A stretch of 64,000 nucleotides of DNA from Planctomycetota bacterium (lineage in GTDB: Bacteria; Planctomycetota; UBA1135; GCA-002686595), in NCBI GenBank assembly GCA_016779225.1, contig JADHNZ010000006.1, positions 32,745-96,744 of the forward strand. The letters are read 5' to 3'. Every line of letters begins with the position of its first letter. The stretch's first letter is position 1. Of this stretch, positions 17,362 to 26,441 are shown one piece after another. The notes under the pieces are model-generated. The model saw only the letters and a list, made by a program, of their open reading frames with translations. It did not search any database and was not told the DNA's origin. The translations under genes were made by a program, and so were the position numbers.

Positions 17362-17763
17362 ATGCCGACCCCTGTCGTGACCCTCGCGCGTGTCCTCCTG
17401 GGCCTGCCCTACCTGGTGCTGGGGCTGAACCACTTCGTGAAGTTCTTCGGCATGCCCGCGCCTCCGAGCGCAGCCGAGGCGTTCCTGGGCGGCCTGGCGT
17501 CCACGAGCTGGGTGTTCCCCGTGGTGAAGGGGGCCGAGGTGATCGGCGGCGCGCTGCTGGTCCTGGGCTGGGCCCAGCCCCTCGCTCTGGTGCTGCTGAC
17601 CCCGGTCACCATCGGGATCGTCGGGTACGCCTTCGACTTCGGCGGCGGGCTCAAGGACTACGCCCTGCCCTACGCCATGGGCGGACTTCACCTGCTCCTG
17701 CTGATCCGCCACCGGAGCGCCTGGGCCGGGCTGTTCTTCAGTGAGGTCGACGAAGAGGAGTGA
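17362..17763 (+). CDS. DoxX-family membrane protein
   Basis: A 133-residue protein with four transmembrane helices and the DoxX pattern: an R-x-x-L-G-L-P-Y-L-V-L-G-L-N-H-F opening, helix 2 with GAEVIGGALLVLGW, a third helix after a Pro, and a last helix near LPYAMGGLHLLLLI. DoxX proteins are small inner-membrane proteins linked to quinol and oxidative-stress functions, without one settled role. ATG 17362 is preferred because the membrane helix starts at once; the longer frame upstream has no family-like sequence. It converges on glnS, 9 bases between stops. Confidence 0.8.
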   Translation: MPTPVVTLARVLLGLPYLVLGLNHFVKFFGMPAPPSAAEAFLGGLASTSWVFPVVKGAEVIGGALLVLGWAQPLALVLLTPVTIGIVGYAFDFGGGLKDYALPYAMGGLHLLLLIRHRSAWAGLFFSEVDEEE

Positions 17764-17772
17764 CGAGTCGCT

Positions 17773-19452
17773 TCAGCTCGACTTGCCCTGCTCCTTGGCC
17801 CAGGTGTCTCTCAGCGTCACCGTGCGCAGGAACCTGAGGCCCGCGGCCGCAGGGTCCGCCCGGTAGTAGCCCAGGCGCTCGAACTGGTAGGTCTCCCCAG
17901 GAGCAGCCTCCGCCGCGGCGGGCTCCACCCAGAGGGTCCCCTCCGTGCGCGAGGTTGGGTTGAGATCGGAGCGCCAGTCCTCCAGCGCAGCCGGGTTGGG
18001 GTCCATGAAGAGGGGCTCGAAGGTCCACAGGGGGACCTCCTCAGCAGTCGCAGCGGCAACCCAGTGGATGATGCCCTTGACCTTCTTCTCGCCCTCCGGC
18101 GTCACCCCGCCGAAGGTTCTTGGGTCGTGTGAGCAGCGCAGCTCCACCACCGCGCCGTCGGCGTCCTTGATGACCTCGTCGCAGGTGATGACCGGCCCGT
18201 AGCGCAGGCGCACCGAGCCCCCCGGGCGCAGGCGGAAGAACTTGCGCGGAGCGTCCTCTAGGAAGTCGTCCTGCTCGATGAGGACCTCGCGCCGGAGCTC
18301 CACCGGACGGGTCGCCCCGCTGGGGTCCTCGGGGTTGTCCACGGCCTCGCAGCGGATCACCTCATCCTCCCCGATAGTGGTGACCACCACCCGCAGCGGT
18401 GCCTGGACGGCCATGCGCCGGGGCGCGGTCCTGTTGAGCTCGCTGCGGACCGCATCCTCGAGCCAGGAGAGCTCGGCGGTACTGGTGACCTTCGTCACCC
18501 CCACGCGCGCGCAGAAGGAGCGCAGGGCCTCGGCGGGATAGCCCCGGCGCCGCATCCCCTGCAGGGTGGGAAGCCGGGGATCGTCCCAGCCGTCCACATG
18601 CCCCTCCTCGACGAGCTCGACGAGCCTCCGCTTGGAGAGGACCGTGTGCGTGACATTGAGGCGCGAGAACTCGATCTGACGCGGCCGGAAGGGGACCTCT
18701 AGGCGCTGCACGAGCCACTCGTAGAGGGGCCGGTGGTTCTCGAACTCGAGGCTGCAGAGGCTGTGCGTCACGCCCTCGAAGGCGTCGCACTGGCCGTGCG
18801 CCATGTCGTAGGTCGGATAGATGCACCAGGCGTCGCCGGTGCGATGGTGTGGTGCCTTCAGGATGCGGTACAGGACCGGGTCCCGCATCAGCAGGTTCGC
18901 GTGCGCCATGTCGATCTTGGCGCGGAGCACGCAGTGCCCCTCCTGGAACTCGCCTGCCCGCATGGCGCGGAACAGGCGCAGGTTCTCCTCCGCGCTGCGC
19001 GAGCGGAACGGGGACTCCGTGCCCGCGACGCCAGGCCCACCGCGCTGGGCACGGATCTCGGCAACGGGCAGGTCGTCCACATAGGCGTCACCGGCCCCGA
19101 TCAGGGCCTCTGCGAAGGCGTAGAGCTGCTCGAAGAAGTCGGAGGCGTAGTACTGGCGCTCGCCCCAATCAAAGCCCAGCCAGCGCACATCCTCCTGGAT
19201 CGCCTCGACGAAGCGCGTCTCCTCCTTGCTCGGGTTCGTGTCATCGAACCGGAGGTTGCAGAGCCCGCCGTACTGGGCGGCAAGGCCGAAGTCGACGCAG
19301 ATGGCCTTGGCGTGGCCCAGGTGCAGGAAGCCGTTGGGCTCCGGTGGGAAGCGCGTGTGGACAGCCTGCACCCGGCCCTCGGCGAGGTCGCGGTCGATCT
19401 CGACCTCGATGAAGTGGCGGGACGGGCGCTCGTTCTCGGCGGAGTCGGTCAT
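17773..19452 (-). CDS. glnS: Glutaminyl-tRNA synthetase
   Basis: GlnRS charges tRNA-Gln directly. The enzyme is 559 residues, close to the E. coli length. The class I motif is PEPNGFLHLGHAKA (HLGH at 44-47). The second-base block FDDTNP is present, the KMSKS-type loop reads VLSKRRL near 270, and the GWDDPRLPTLQGMRRRGY block is classic GlnRS. The C-terminal beta-barrel anticodon domain is complete. ATG 19452 has AGGAGG seven bases upstream. It is the last gene of the minus-strand unit apbE-Gfo/Idh-sulfatase-glnS, 31 bases behind the sulfatase. Confidence 0.97.
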   Translation of the reverse strand: MTDSAENERPSRHFIEVEIDRDLAEGRVQAVHTRFPPEPNGFLHLGHAKAICVDFGLAAQYGGLCNLRFDDTNPSKEETRFVEAIQEDVRWLGFDWGERQYYASDFFEQLYAFAEALIGAGDAYVDDLPVAEIRAQRGGPGVAGTESPFRSRSAEENLRLFRAMRAGEFQEGHCVLRAKIDMAHANLLMRDPVLYRILKAPHHRTGDAWCIYPTYDMAHGQCDAFEGVTHSLCSLEFENHRPLYEWLVQRLEVPFRPRQIEFSRLNVTHTVLSKRRLVELVEEGHVDGWDDPRLPTLQGMRRRGYPAEALRSFCARVGVTKVTSTAELSWLEDAVRSELNRTAPRRMAVQAPLRVVVTTIGEDEVIRCEAVDNPEDPSGATRPVELRREVLIEQDDFLEDAPRKFFRLRPGGSVRLRYGPVITCDEVIKDADGAVVELRCSHDPRTFGGVTPEGEKKVKGIIHWVAAATAEEVPLWTFEPLFMDPNPAALEDWRSDLNPTSRTEGTLWVEPAAAEAAPGETYQFERLGYYRADPAAAGLRFLRTVTLRDTWAKEQGKSS

Positions 19453-19483
19453 GGCGGGCCTCCTAGCCAGGAGGGCGAGCAGT

Positions 19484-20971
19484 CTAGCGCGCGCCCGATC
19501 GGGCCCGTGGCTCTGGATCCGCGACGAAGCCCGGGTCGGGCCCCGAGGGCATCGGCGCCCCCACGGAGGCGCGCCAGGCAACCAGCCTCTCGTGCAGGTC
19601 CTCAACGGTCTCGGGCTCGGCGGCCGCAAGGTCCCGCTCCTCGCCGGGGTCCTGCTGCAGGTCGAAGAGCTGCAGTCGGCCGGACTCGAAGTCCTCCAGG
19701 AGCTTCCAGCGGCCCAGCCGAAGGGCCCCTCCGGGGCGGGCGCGCCAAGGATCTCCAGCGTGGCCTCGGCCCTCCAGGTAGCACGGGAAGTGCCAGAAGA
19801 GCGGGCGCTCGTCCGGCCTGCCCCTCTGGGCCAGGTCACGCCCGCGTAGTCCTGCGGGGAGGCTCGCCCCGGCGAGGGCCAAGAGGGTCGGAGCGAGATC
19901 CACATGGTGCGCCGGCTCCGAGCAGGACTCGCCCTCGAGAGCGAACGGACCGCCGTGCAGAACAAGGGGCACCCGGATCCCTCCCTCACGGAGCATTCCC
20001 TTCCAGCCGCTGAGAGGCTCCATCGAAGTGATCGGCGCAAGCCCCCCGTTATCGCTGGTCAGGATCGTCACCAGGGGGCGCCCGCCGCGCAGGCGCCGGT
20101 GCGCCGCCAGGGCCCGCCCAAGCTGTCGGTCGAGGCTTGCCAGCATGCCCGCGTAGCGGGGATTGCCCTGTCCGCGATCGGGGAGCCGCTCGCGGAAGAC
20201 CTCAACCTCTCCCTCGGGCGCCTGGATCGGCGTGTGCACCGCGTAGGGCGTCCAGCTGAGGAAGAGGGGCCGGTCCTCCTCGGAGCCGAGGATCTCGGCT
20301 GCGGCCTGCCCCTCAAGCTCCGTGAGCCAGCTGCCTTCGGGCGCGTCCTCGGTTCCGGGCAGGCCGTGGGGCGCCCGGTAGCCCTTGGGTGGGTGCCCCC
20401 ACTTGCCGCCGGCGAAGTTGCGCTCGAAGCCGAAGGCCGTCGGGTCCTCGCTGATGTGCCACTTGCCCACATGAGCCGTGTGGTAGCCCGCCTCCCTCAG
20501 AGCCTCCGCCAGGGTCCAGCAGCCCTCCTCCAGGGAAGTGCGAGAGTCGGGGAGCAGCAGGCGGCGCGTCCCCTCGCGGCCCCGGGCCGGACTCCCAACG
20601 GTCAGGATCCCGTGCTCGGGGGTCCAGGTGCCCGTGTGTACGCTCCCCCGGCTGGGAGCGCAGTTGGGCGCGGCGGCGTAGGCGTGGGTGAAGACGAGGC
20701 CCTCACGAGCGAGGGCGTCCATGTGCGGCGTGAGGTGATACCCGCTGCCCATGAAGCTGGGATCCCGCCAGCCCATGTCGTCCACCATGAACAGGAGCAG
20801 ATCTGGGCGCGCGGGCTCCTGGGCGCGCGTCCGGGCCGGCCCGGCCAAGAGCAGGAGGAGCGACAGCGGTACAAGGCCACGAGAGGGACGGCCCCCCCGG
20901 GGCCGAAAACGGGGAGGAGCCCCCTGCAAAGCAGAAGGCTCCTCTCCAGCGGCGAAGACGCCGCGTGACAT
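19484..20971 (-). CDS. Secreted sulfatase (formylglycine type)
   Basis: A 495-residue sulfatase. The active-site motif is C104-A-P-S-R108, the full C-x-P-x-R needed for conversion of Cys to formylglycine. Metal-site blocks are present: LLLFMVDDMGWRD, the VGKWHI block and LTSDNGG. The signal segment GLVPLSLLLLLAG sits after about 30 Arg/Pro-rich residues, so the true start may be internal. Substrates are probably sulfate esters on polysaccharides. The gene follows a TAT-exported Gfo/Idh oxidoreductase by 20 bases on the same strand, which suggests joint use in sulfated sugar breakdown. Confidence 0.93.
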   Translation of the reverse strand: MSRGVFAAGEEPSALQGAPPRFRPRGGRPSRGLVPLSLLLLLAGPARTRAQEPARPDLLLFMVDDMGWRDPSFMGSGYHLTPHMDALAREGLVFTHAYAAAPNCAPSRGSVHTGTWTPEHGILTVGSPARGREGTRRLLLPDSRTSLEEGCWTLAEALREAGYHTAHVGKWHISEDPTAFGFERNFAGGKWGHPPKGYRAPHGLPGTEDAPEGSWLTELEGQAAAEILGSEEDRPLFLSWTPYAVHTPIQAPEGEVEVFRERLPDRGQGNPRYAGMLASLDRQLGRALAAHRRLRGGRPLVTILTSDNGGLAPITSMEPLSGWKGMLREGGIRVPLVLHGGPFALEGESCSEPAHHVDLAPTLLALAGASLPAGLRGRDLAQRGRPDERPLFWHFPCYLEGRGHAGDPWRARPGGALRLGRWKLLEDFESGRLQLFDLQQDPGEERDLAAAEPETVEDLHERLVAWRASVGAPMPSGPDPGFVADPEPRARSGAR

Positions 20972-20991
20972 GGATCTGGGCTGCTCGTGGC

Positions 20992-22281
20992 TCAAACGAA
21001 CGGAGTGATTCCGGGCTGCGCGACCGGGCGCATGGGGACATCGCCCCACTCGTAGGCCGCCGGCGAGAGGTCCAGCTCGCTGTTCCACGCCTGGTCCCAG
21101 GTGACGGTCTTGCCCGTGTACGCGCTCATGCGCGCCATGATGGCCATCATCGTGGACTTGCACATGTAGTCGGCGTTGTCGATGCGCTCGCCGCCACGCA
21201 GGGCCGCGAACAGCGCGTCGTGCTCGTTCTGGTACATGTCGTCCGGCCCCTCACCGCGATAGCGCCACTTCTCGCCCTCGGTGTTGATGCGGTGCGACTG
21301 CAGGGCCGCAGTGCCCTTGGTGCCGTAGGCGAAGTCCGACACATTGGCGTCGGCCCCGACCCACTGACGGCAGGAGCTGAAGCCCTTCACGCCGTTGCCC
21401 CACTCGTAGACCGTGTTGAAGTGGTCGTAGATGTTCCCCCACTGCTCATCCGTGCGCACGATGCGACCGCCGGAGGCGGTGCACTTCACGGGGTAGTCGT
21501 CCTGCATGGCCCAGGCCAGCTTGTCGAGGCTGTGGATGTGCTGCTCGGCAATGTGATCACCGGACAGCCAGGTGAAGTAGAGCCAGTTGCGCATCTGGTA
21601 CTCCATCTCGCTCCACTCGGCCTTGCGGCCGCGGTGCCAGAGTCCGCCGGTGTTGTAGGTGCACTCGAGCGCCGTGATGTCCCCGATCATCCCGTCGTGG
21701 ACGCGCTTGAAGGTCTCCTGCTTCGCGAACTGGTAGCGATAGCAGAGCCCCGAGCTGATCGAGAGGCCCTTCTCACGGGCCTTCTCGCTGGCCGCCCAGA
21801 CGCGCCTCACGCCCACCGCATCCGTGGCGATCGGCTTCTCGACGAACGCGTGGACACCGTGCTCGACCGCGTACTCCACATGGAGCGGGCGGAAGTGCGG
21901 AGAGGTGGCCAGGAGGACCACATCGCAGCTGTCGATGACGCCCTTGTACGCGTCGAAGCCCACGAACTGGCGATCCTCAGGCACATCGATGCGGTCCGCG
22001 ATGTCGCCGATCGCCTTCAGGCTCCCGAGCTTCGCGGTGAGGAAGTCCGGGAAGGCGTCGCCGAGAGCAACGAGCTTCACATTGGGGTCCGCGCGCAGGG
22101 CATTCACGGCGGCGCCGCCCCCACGCCCCCCGCAGCCCACTAGGCCGACGCTCAGGGTCTCCTTGGAGTCGGCCCTCAGGGTCGCGCCCAGGGCCGAGGG
22201 CAGGGTGGAGCCGGCGGCGGCGAGGGCGCCACCTGCACGCAGGAACTGTCGGCGGTTGCCGCGGGGAAAGGGAGAGCTCAT
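20992..22281 (-). CDS. TAT-exported Gfo/Idh/MocA oxidoreductase
   Basis: A 429-residue NAD(P)-dependent sugar oxidoreductase. The N-terminus has a twin-arginine signal (NRRQFLRAGG followed by an Ala-rich stretch). The Rossmann motif is GLVGCGGRGGG, and the family E-K-P with catalytic lysine occurs in FVEKPIATD. The GDHIAEQHIH block marks the secreted planctomycete-type subfamily. TAT export means it folds with cofactor in the cytoplasm and acts outside it. The start overlaps the apbE stop as ATGA. Its paralogue at 24554 lies in the divergent unit. Confidence 0.93.
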   Translation of the reverse strand: MSSPFPRGNRRQFLRAGGALAAAGSTLPSALGATLRADSKETLSVGLVGCGGRGGGAAVNALRADPNVKLVALGDAFPDFLTAKLGSLKAIGDIADRIDVPEDRQFVGFDAYKGVIDSCDVVLLATSPHFRPLHVEYAVEHGVHAFVEKPIATDAVGVRRVWAASEKAREKGLSISSGLCYRYQFAKQETFKRVHDGMIGDITALECTYNTGGLWHRGRKAEWSEMEYQMRNWLYFTWLSGDHIAEQHIHSLDKLAWAMQDDYPVKCTASGGRIVRTDEQWGNIYDHFNTVYEWGNGVKGFSSCRQWVGADANVSDFAYGTKGTAALQSHRINTEGEKWRYRGEGPDDMYQNEHDALFAALRGGERIDNADYMCKSTMMAIMARMSAYTGKTVTWDQAWNSELDLSPAAYEWGDVPMRPVAQPGITPFV

Positions 22282-23354
22282 GGGTCTGTTATAGCAGGAG
22301 CTGCGGCGAGGAATCCGGGGCTGACCTCGATCCCAAACGCATCCCCTACAGGCTCGAGCAGGCGCCCCTCGACTCCGCCTGGCAGGCTCCCGAGGACCCA
22401 CGCGCCGGTGATGCACAGGGCGGTGGCCCAGCCATCCGCCTGGGTCGCCGTCGGGGCGATGCAGCTGGCGGCCCGGGGCCGGTCGAGCCACTCTCCGGTG
22501 CGGGGGTCGAGGATGTGGCCCATCACCCGCCCCTCCAGAGTTAGGGGGCGCGCACTGAGGCCTGAGGTCGCGAGGCCACAGCTGCTCAACTGCAGGACCT
22601 GGCGGTCCCCCTCAGCGGCCGACACCACCACCTGCCAGCCCGCATGGCCGGGAGGGGCCTGCCCGATTCGCAGGTCACCTCCGCCGTCGATCAGCGCTCT
22701 TTGCAGCCCTGCCGCACAGAGCGCCGCATAGGCGCGATCCAGCGCGAGCCCCTTCCCGAAGGCACCGAAGTCGAGGCGCATCCCGGGGCGCCTCAAGCGG
22801 ACCTGGCCATCCGGCGAACGCTCGAGGCCCGCCCAGCCCACTGCTGCCCGCGCAGCCGCCAGGCGTGCGCCGTCGGGAATCTGGGCCTGTCGGGCGGCAC
22901 GCCGCCACAGACGCGTCAGCGGTCCCACGGTGGGGTCGCACGCTCCCGTCGTCTCCGCCACGAGCTGCTCACTCCAAGCCAGAGCCTCGGCCAAGACTGG
23001 AGACGGCACATGCCACTCCCCGTCCTCGAGGCCACGCACCTCGCTGTCCGGCCTGTAGTCGCTCAGGGCCTGCTCGACCCGCTCGAGCTCGCTCCAGACC
23101 GCCTCGAGCGCAGCCTCGACCTTGTCGCCCGTGCGATGCCACAGGCGTACCTCGAACCAGGTCCCCATGGCTGAGCGCCGCGCACGGACCTCCTCCCATC
23201 CCTCCTCCCATCCCTCCTCGTGGGACGCACGCTGAGGGGGCTCTTGCAGAGCCCTCACATGAGCCTCCTCCAAGGAGCCCGCGCAGGCCCCGAGCAGCCA
23301 TGCAGCGAGGGCGCCTGCCAGCACGCGAAGCGGGGCTCGGAGGGTCGTGTTCAC
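22278..23354 (-). CDS. apbE: ApbE-family FMN transferase lipoprotein
   Basis: ApbE attaches FMN covalently to Thr/Ser of periplasmic flavoproteins. This 358-residue form starts at GTG 23354 and has a lipoprotein signal (WLLGAC). Family motifs are present: M-G-T-W-F-E-V near 73, DFGAFGKGLALDRA, IDGGGDLRIG and a C-terminal TATQADGWATAL, where the family usually has T-A-D-A-L-A-T-A with a metal-binding Asp. The replacement of A-L by G-W is unusual but the Asp remains. No obvious flavinylated substrate (NqrB/RnfG type) is in the window. Translation of the following oxidoreductase is coupled by ATGA. Confidence 0.9.
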   Translation of the reverse strand: MNTTLRAPLRVLAGALAAWLLGACAGSLEEAHVRALQEPPQRASHEEGWEEGWEEVRARRSAMGTWFEVRLWHRTGDKVEAALEAVWSELERVEQALSDYRPDSEVRGLEDGEWHVPSPVLAEALAWSEQLVAETTGACDPTVGPLTRLWRRAARQAQIPDGARLAAARAAVGWAGLERSPDGQVRLRRPGMRLDFGAFGKGLALDRAYAALCAAGLQRALIDGGGDLRIGQAPPGHAGWQVVVSAAEGDRQVLQLSSCGLATSGLSARPLTLEGRVMGHILDPRTGEWLDRPRAASCIAPTATQADGWATALCITGAWVLGSLPGGVEGRLLEPVGDAFGIEVSPGFLAAAPAITDP

Positions 23355-23379
23355 GCTGGCGAGGGTACCCTGGGGTCTC

Positions 23380-24531
23380 ATGCAGCGCAGCCACTCGAAG
23401 CGACCGGCTCCCCTGGCACTTGCCGCTCTCCTCGTCCTCCCGGCCCTCGTCGATGCTCGCGGAGAGGACGGTGCCGCGCGACAGGACACGCAAGGGCCCC
23501 GCGTCCTTCCGGACGCCCCCGAGGGCGTGCCCCCGGTTCATGTGGTGGAGGGCGCCGGGGCCACCTCACCGGAGGAGATGCAGGACTTCGTCGAGTCCAT
23601 CCCTGGCAGCAAGGCGAGCTTTGGGATGAAGGCCCTCCCTGGCGGCGCCTTCGTGCTGGGCAGCCCCGAGGACGAGGACGACCGCTCGGACGACGAGGGG
23701 CCTCAGGTGGAGGTGCGCCTCACGCCGTTCTGGATCGGGACCCACGAGGTCACCTGGGCCGAGTACAAGGAGTTCACGGACTCACTCGACCTGCAGCGCC
23801 GCAGCGCGGGAGCGGCAGAGGGCACGCCACAGGATCCCTGGTCGGATGCCGTCAGCCGCCCCACGCCGCCCTATGTGCCCATGGACTTCAACATGGGGAT
23901 CGAGGGCTATCCGGCGATCTGCATGACCCAGTTCGCGGCGCGTCAATACACCAAGTGGCTGTCGATGAAGACGGGTCGCTGGTATCGCCTGCCTACGGAG
24001 GCCGAGTGGGAGTACGCGTGCCGGGCCGGCTCATCGACGGCCTACTCCTTCGGGGACGACCCGGATGCCCTGGAGGACGCCGCCTGGTACTTCGACAACG
24101 CGGATGATCAGTACCAGAAGGTCGGCACGCGGCCGGCGAACGCCTGGGGCCTCTTCGACATGCACGGCAATGTGGCCGAGTGGTGCCTGGACGGCTACGA
24201 CCCGAGCGCCTACTCCAAGCTCGAGCCGGGCACGCTTGACCCCGTGACCTGGGCCACCGAGCTCTACCCTCGCGTGGTGCGCGGGGGCTCCTGGGACCAC
24301 GACCCCGAGGACCTGCGCTCCGCCGCGCGGATGGCCTCCAAGGCGAGCTGGAAGGTCCAGGACCCTCAGATCCCGAAGAGCATCTGGTACCACACCGATG
24401 CCAAGTTCCTCGGCTTCCGGGTCGTCCGGCAACTCACCCCCCCGACGCCCGAGCAGGCCGCTCGCTGGTGGGAAGCGGATCTCGAGGAGGTCCGCACCAT
24501 CGAGCAGCGCCAGCGCAAGGGCGACCGCTAA
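23380..24531 (+). CDS. Exported SUMF1/FGE-fold protein lacking catalytic cysteines
   Basis: A 383-residue protein with a signal peptide (APLALAALLVLPALVDARG) and a formylglycine-generating-enzyme fold. Fold blocks are clear: PTEAEWEYACRAG, NAWGLFDMHGNVAEWCLDGY, VVRGGSWDHDPEDLRSAARM and GFRVV. True FGE carries two copper-binding cysteines between the RGGS and RxAAR blocks. Here that segment reads W-D-H-D-P-E-D-L-R with no cysteine, so it cannot be a normal FGE even though sulfatases lie nearby. It may bind a ligand or have another activity. It starts the plus-strand unit with Gfo/Idh and the b562-like gene, 25 bases from the divergent apbE start. Confidence 0.85.
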   Translation: MQRSHSKRPAPLALAALLVLPALVDARGEDGAARQDTQGPRVLPDAPEGVPPVHVVEGAGATSPEEMQDFVESIPGSKASFGMKALPGGAFVLGSPEDEDDRSDDEGPQVEVRLTPFWIGTHEVTWAEYKEFTDSLDLQRRSAGAAEGTPQDPWSDAVSRPTPPYVPMDFNMGIEGYPAICMTQFAARQYTKWLSMKTGRWYRLPTEAEWEYACRAGSSTAYSFGDDPDALEDAAWYFDNADDQYQKVGTRPANAWGLFDMHGNVAEWCLDGYDPSAYSKLEPGTLDPVTWATELYPRVVRGGSWDHDPEDLRSAARMASKASWKVQDPQIPKSIWYHTDAKFLGFRVVRQLTPPTPEQAARWWEADLEEVRTIEQRQRKGDR

Positions 24532-24553
24532 CTTCGAACCCAAGGCAGTCCCC

Positions 24554-25861
24554 ATGACCAGCAACCCCATCCCCCCCTCTCGCAGGACCCTCCTGCAGAC
24601 CTCCGGCGCGGCTGCGGCAGCGCTGACCCTCTCGCGGCCCGCGCTCGCCCTTCCTCCCGGCCGCGCTCGCAGGCGTGAGACCCTCCGCGTGGCGCTCGTG
24701 GGCTGCGGGGGGCGCGGAACCGGCGCGGCCATGCAGGCCCTCGCGACCGAGGGGGATGTGAAGCTGGTCACCATGGCCGACGCCTTCTCCGATCGCCTCG
24801 AGGGCGCCCTCGAGGCCATCTCCCAGCGCCACGGTGAGCGCGTGGAGGTTCCGGCGGAGCGGCGCCATGTGGGGTTCGACGCCTACCAGAAGGCCATCGA
24901 TGAGGATGTGGATGTGGTCCTCCTCGCGACCCCTCCCGGATTCCGCCCCTCACACTTCGAGTACGCCATCTCCAAGGACCGCCATGTGTTCATGGAGAAG
25001 CCCGTCGCCACCGATGCCCCGGGCGTGCGCAAGGTCCTGGCCGCGGCCGAGGCGTCGCGCCAGAAGGGGCTCAAGGTCGGCGTTGGGCTCCAGCGCCACC
25101 ACGACGCTGGCTACCAGGAGACCGTCCGCCGCGTCCAGGAGGGTGCCATCGGGGACCTGATCCTGATGCGCTGCTACTGGAACTCGGCTGGTGTGTGGGT
25201 CAACCCCCGCCGCCCCGAGCAGTCCGAGATGGAGTTCCAGATGCGCAACTGGTACTACTTCAACTGGCTCTGCGGAGACCACATCGCCGAGCAGCACATC
25301 CACAACATCGATGTGTGCAACTGGGTGAAGGGCGGCCCGCCCGTGAAGGCCCAGGGAGTCGGAGGACGGCAGGTCCGCACCGGCAACGAGTTCGGCGAGA
25401 TCTTCGACCACCACATGGTCGAGTTCACCTACGCCGACGGCACCAAGCTCCTGTCCGAGTGCCGTCACCAGAAGAACACCTGGGGCTCCGTCTCCGAGCA
25501 CGCCCACGGCACCAAGGGAACGGCGACCTTCAGTCGCTACTCGATCGAGACCGAGGGCGAGAAGTGGCGCTATCGCGAGGAGGTCAAGAACCCCTACCAG
25601 GTGGAGCACGACCGACTCTTCGCCGCGATCCGCAGCGGCGTGGAGCACAACGAGGCCGAGTACGGAGCGACCTCCACCATGACCTCCATCCTCGGGCGCA
25701 TGGCCACCTATAGCGGAAAGGAGGTCGACATGGAGAAGGCTCTCGCGAGCGAGAACGACCTGATGCCCGAGCGCCTCGCCTGGGACGCAGCCCCCAAGTC
25801 CGCGCCGCTCGCCGACGGCTCTTACCCCATTCCCACCCCCGGCGTCTCCGAGCCCTACTGA
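24554..25861 (+). CDS. TAT-exported Gfo/Idh/MocA oxidoreductase (second copy)
   Basis: A 435-residue paralogue of the protein at 20992-22281. It has a twin-arginine signal PSRRTLLQTSG with an Ala-rich region, the Rossmann motif ALVGCGGRGTG and the catalytic E-K-P in FMEKPVATD. The block GDHIAEQHIHNID matches its paralogue. Probably an exported NAD(P)-dependent sugar dehydrogenase or hydrolyase-type enzyme; the substrate is unknown. It starts 22 bases after the SUMF1-like gene. The two copies sit back to back in divergent units, each with different partners. Confidence 0.93.
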   Translation: MTSNPIPPSRRTLLQTSGAAAAALTLSRPALALPPGRARRRETLRVALVGCGGRGTGAAMQALATEGDVKLVTMADAFSDRLEGALEAISQRHGERVEVPAERRHVGFDAYQKAIDEDVDVVLLATPPGFRPSHFEYAISKDRHVFMEKPVATDAPGVRKVLAAAEASRQKGLKVGVGLQRHHDAGYQETVRRVQEGAIGDLILMRCYWNSAGVWVNPRRPEQSEMEFQMRNWYYFNWLCGDHIAEQHIHNIDVCNWVKGGPPVKAQGVGGRQVRTGNEFGEIFDHHMVEFTYADGTKLLSECRHQKNTWGSVSEHAHGTKGTATFSRYSIETEGEKWRYREEVKNPYQVEHDRLFAAIRSGVEHNEAEYGATSTMTSILGRMATYSGKEVDMEKALASENDLMPERLAWDAAPKSAPLADGSYPIPTPGVSEPY

Positions 25862-25872
25862 GAGTCCGCATC

Positions 25873-26346
25873 ATGAAGACCCTCCTCCTTGCAGCCCTGG
25901 CCGGGCTCTGCGCGGCGGCTGCCGTCGCGCCCTCTGTTGGCCTCCCCCTCGGCGGGGGCTTGCCCGAGACCGCCCGCACCTTGGCGGACGATGACGAGAC
26001 CGAGCTGGACAAGCGCATGCTGGCCATCAAGGCCCAGGTGCGTACGCTCCGCCGAAGCCTGCGTGATGCGGAGAGCAACGACGCCTCGCTGGAGGCCCTG
26101 CACGCCCTGCAGGTGGCCGCACTCGAGGCCAAGCTCATGGAGCCGCGGCGGGCTGCGGGCGTGCCGGAGCCGGAGCGCCCCGCCTTCATCCGGGCGTACC
26201 GCCAGGAGATGGTCCGCTTCACCCTTGTGGCCCTCGAGACCGAGGCTGCTCTCCTCGCGGGAGATCAGGAGAAGGCGGGCGAGCTCTTCAGCGCCCTGCG
26301 GGACCTCGAGGATCCCGCGCACGAGCGGTTCACCGAGGACGGCTAG
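25873..26346 (+). CDS. Cytochrome b562-like exported helical protein
   Basis: A 157-residue exported protein: signal peptide (LLLAALAGLCAAAAVAP), then a four-helix-bundle pattern. In cytochrome b562 the haem is held by an N-terminal Met and a C-terminal His. Here a Met occurs in LDKRMLAIKAQV near the start of the mature chain, and a His in DPAHERF near the end, which fits. There is no CxxCH. It follows the Gfo/Idh gene by 11 bases and could carry electrons for an exported redox enzyme, although haem binding is inferred from pattern only. Confidence 0.5.
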   Translation: MKTLLLAALAGLCAAAAVAPSVGLPLGGGLPETARTLADDDETELDKRMLAIKAQVRTLRRSLRDAESNDASLEALHALQVAALEAKLMEPRRAAGVPEPERPAFIRAYRQEMVRFTLVALETEAALLAGDQEKAGELFSALRDLEDPAHERFTEDG

Positions 26347-26379
26347 ACCCTCGAGCCCTCCTCCGGAGTGAGCAGTCCC

Positions 26380-26411
26380 CGGCGGGGCGGCGGCGAGCCA
26401 CTGCCCCGCCG
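26380..26411. terminator. Bidirectional hairpin between convergent genes
   Basis: CGGCGGGGC (26380-26388) pairs with GCCCCGCCG (26403-26411) over 9 bp with a 14-nt loop, between the plus-strand stop at 26346 and the minus-strand stop at 26442. No U-run on the plus strand. Confidence 0.5.
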
Positions 26412-26441
26412 TTGCCTGTCACTCCGTTCAGTCCTGGTCGC

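Noticed and set aside
23380..24531. Calling this gene a formylglycine-generating enzyme for the local sulfatases
   Set aside because: The two catalytic cysteines are missing and the protein is exported, whereas FGE normally acts on unfolded sulfatases before export.
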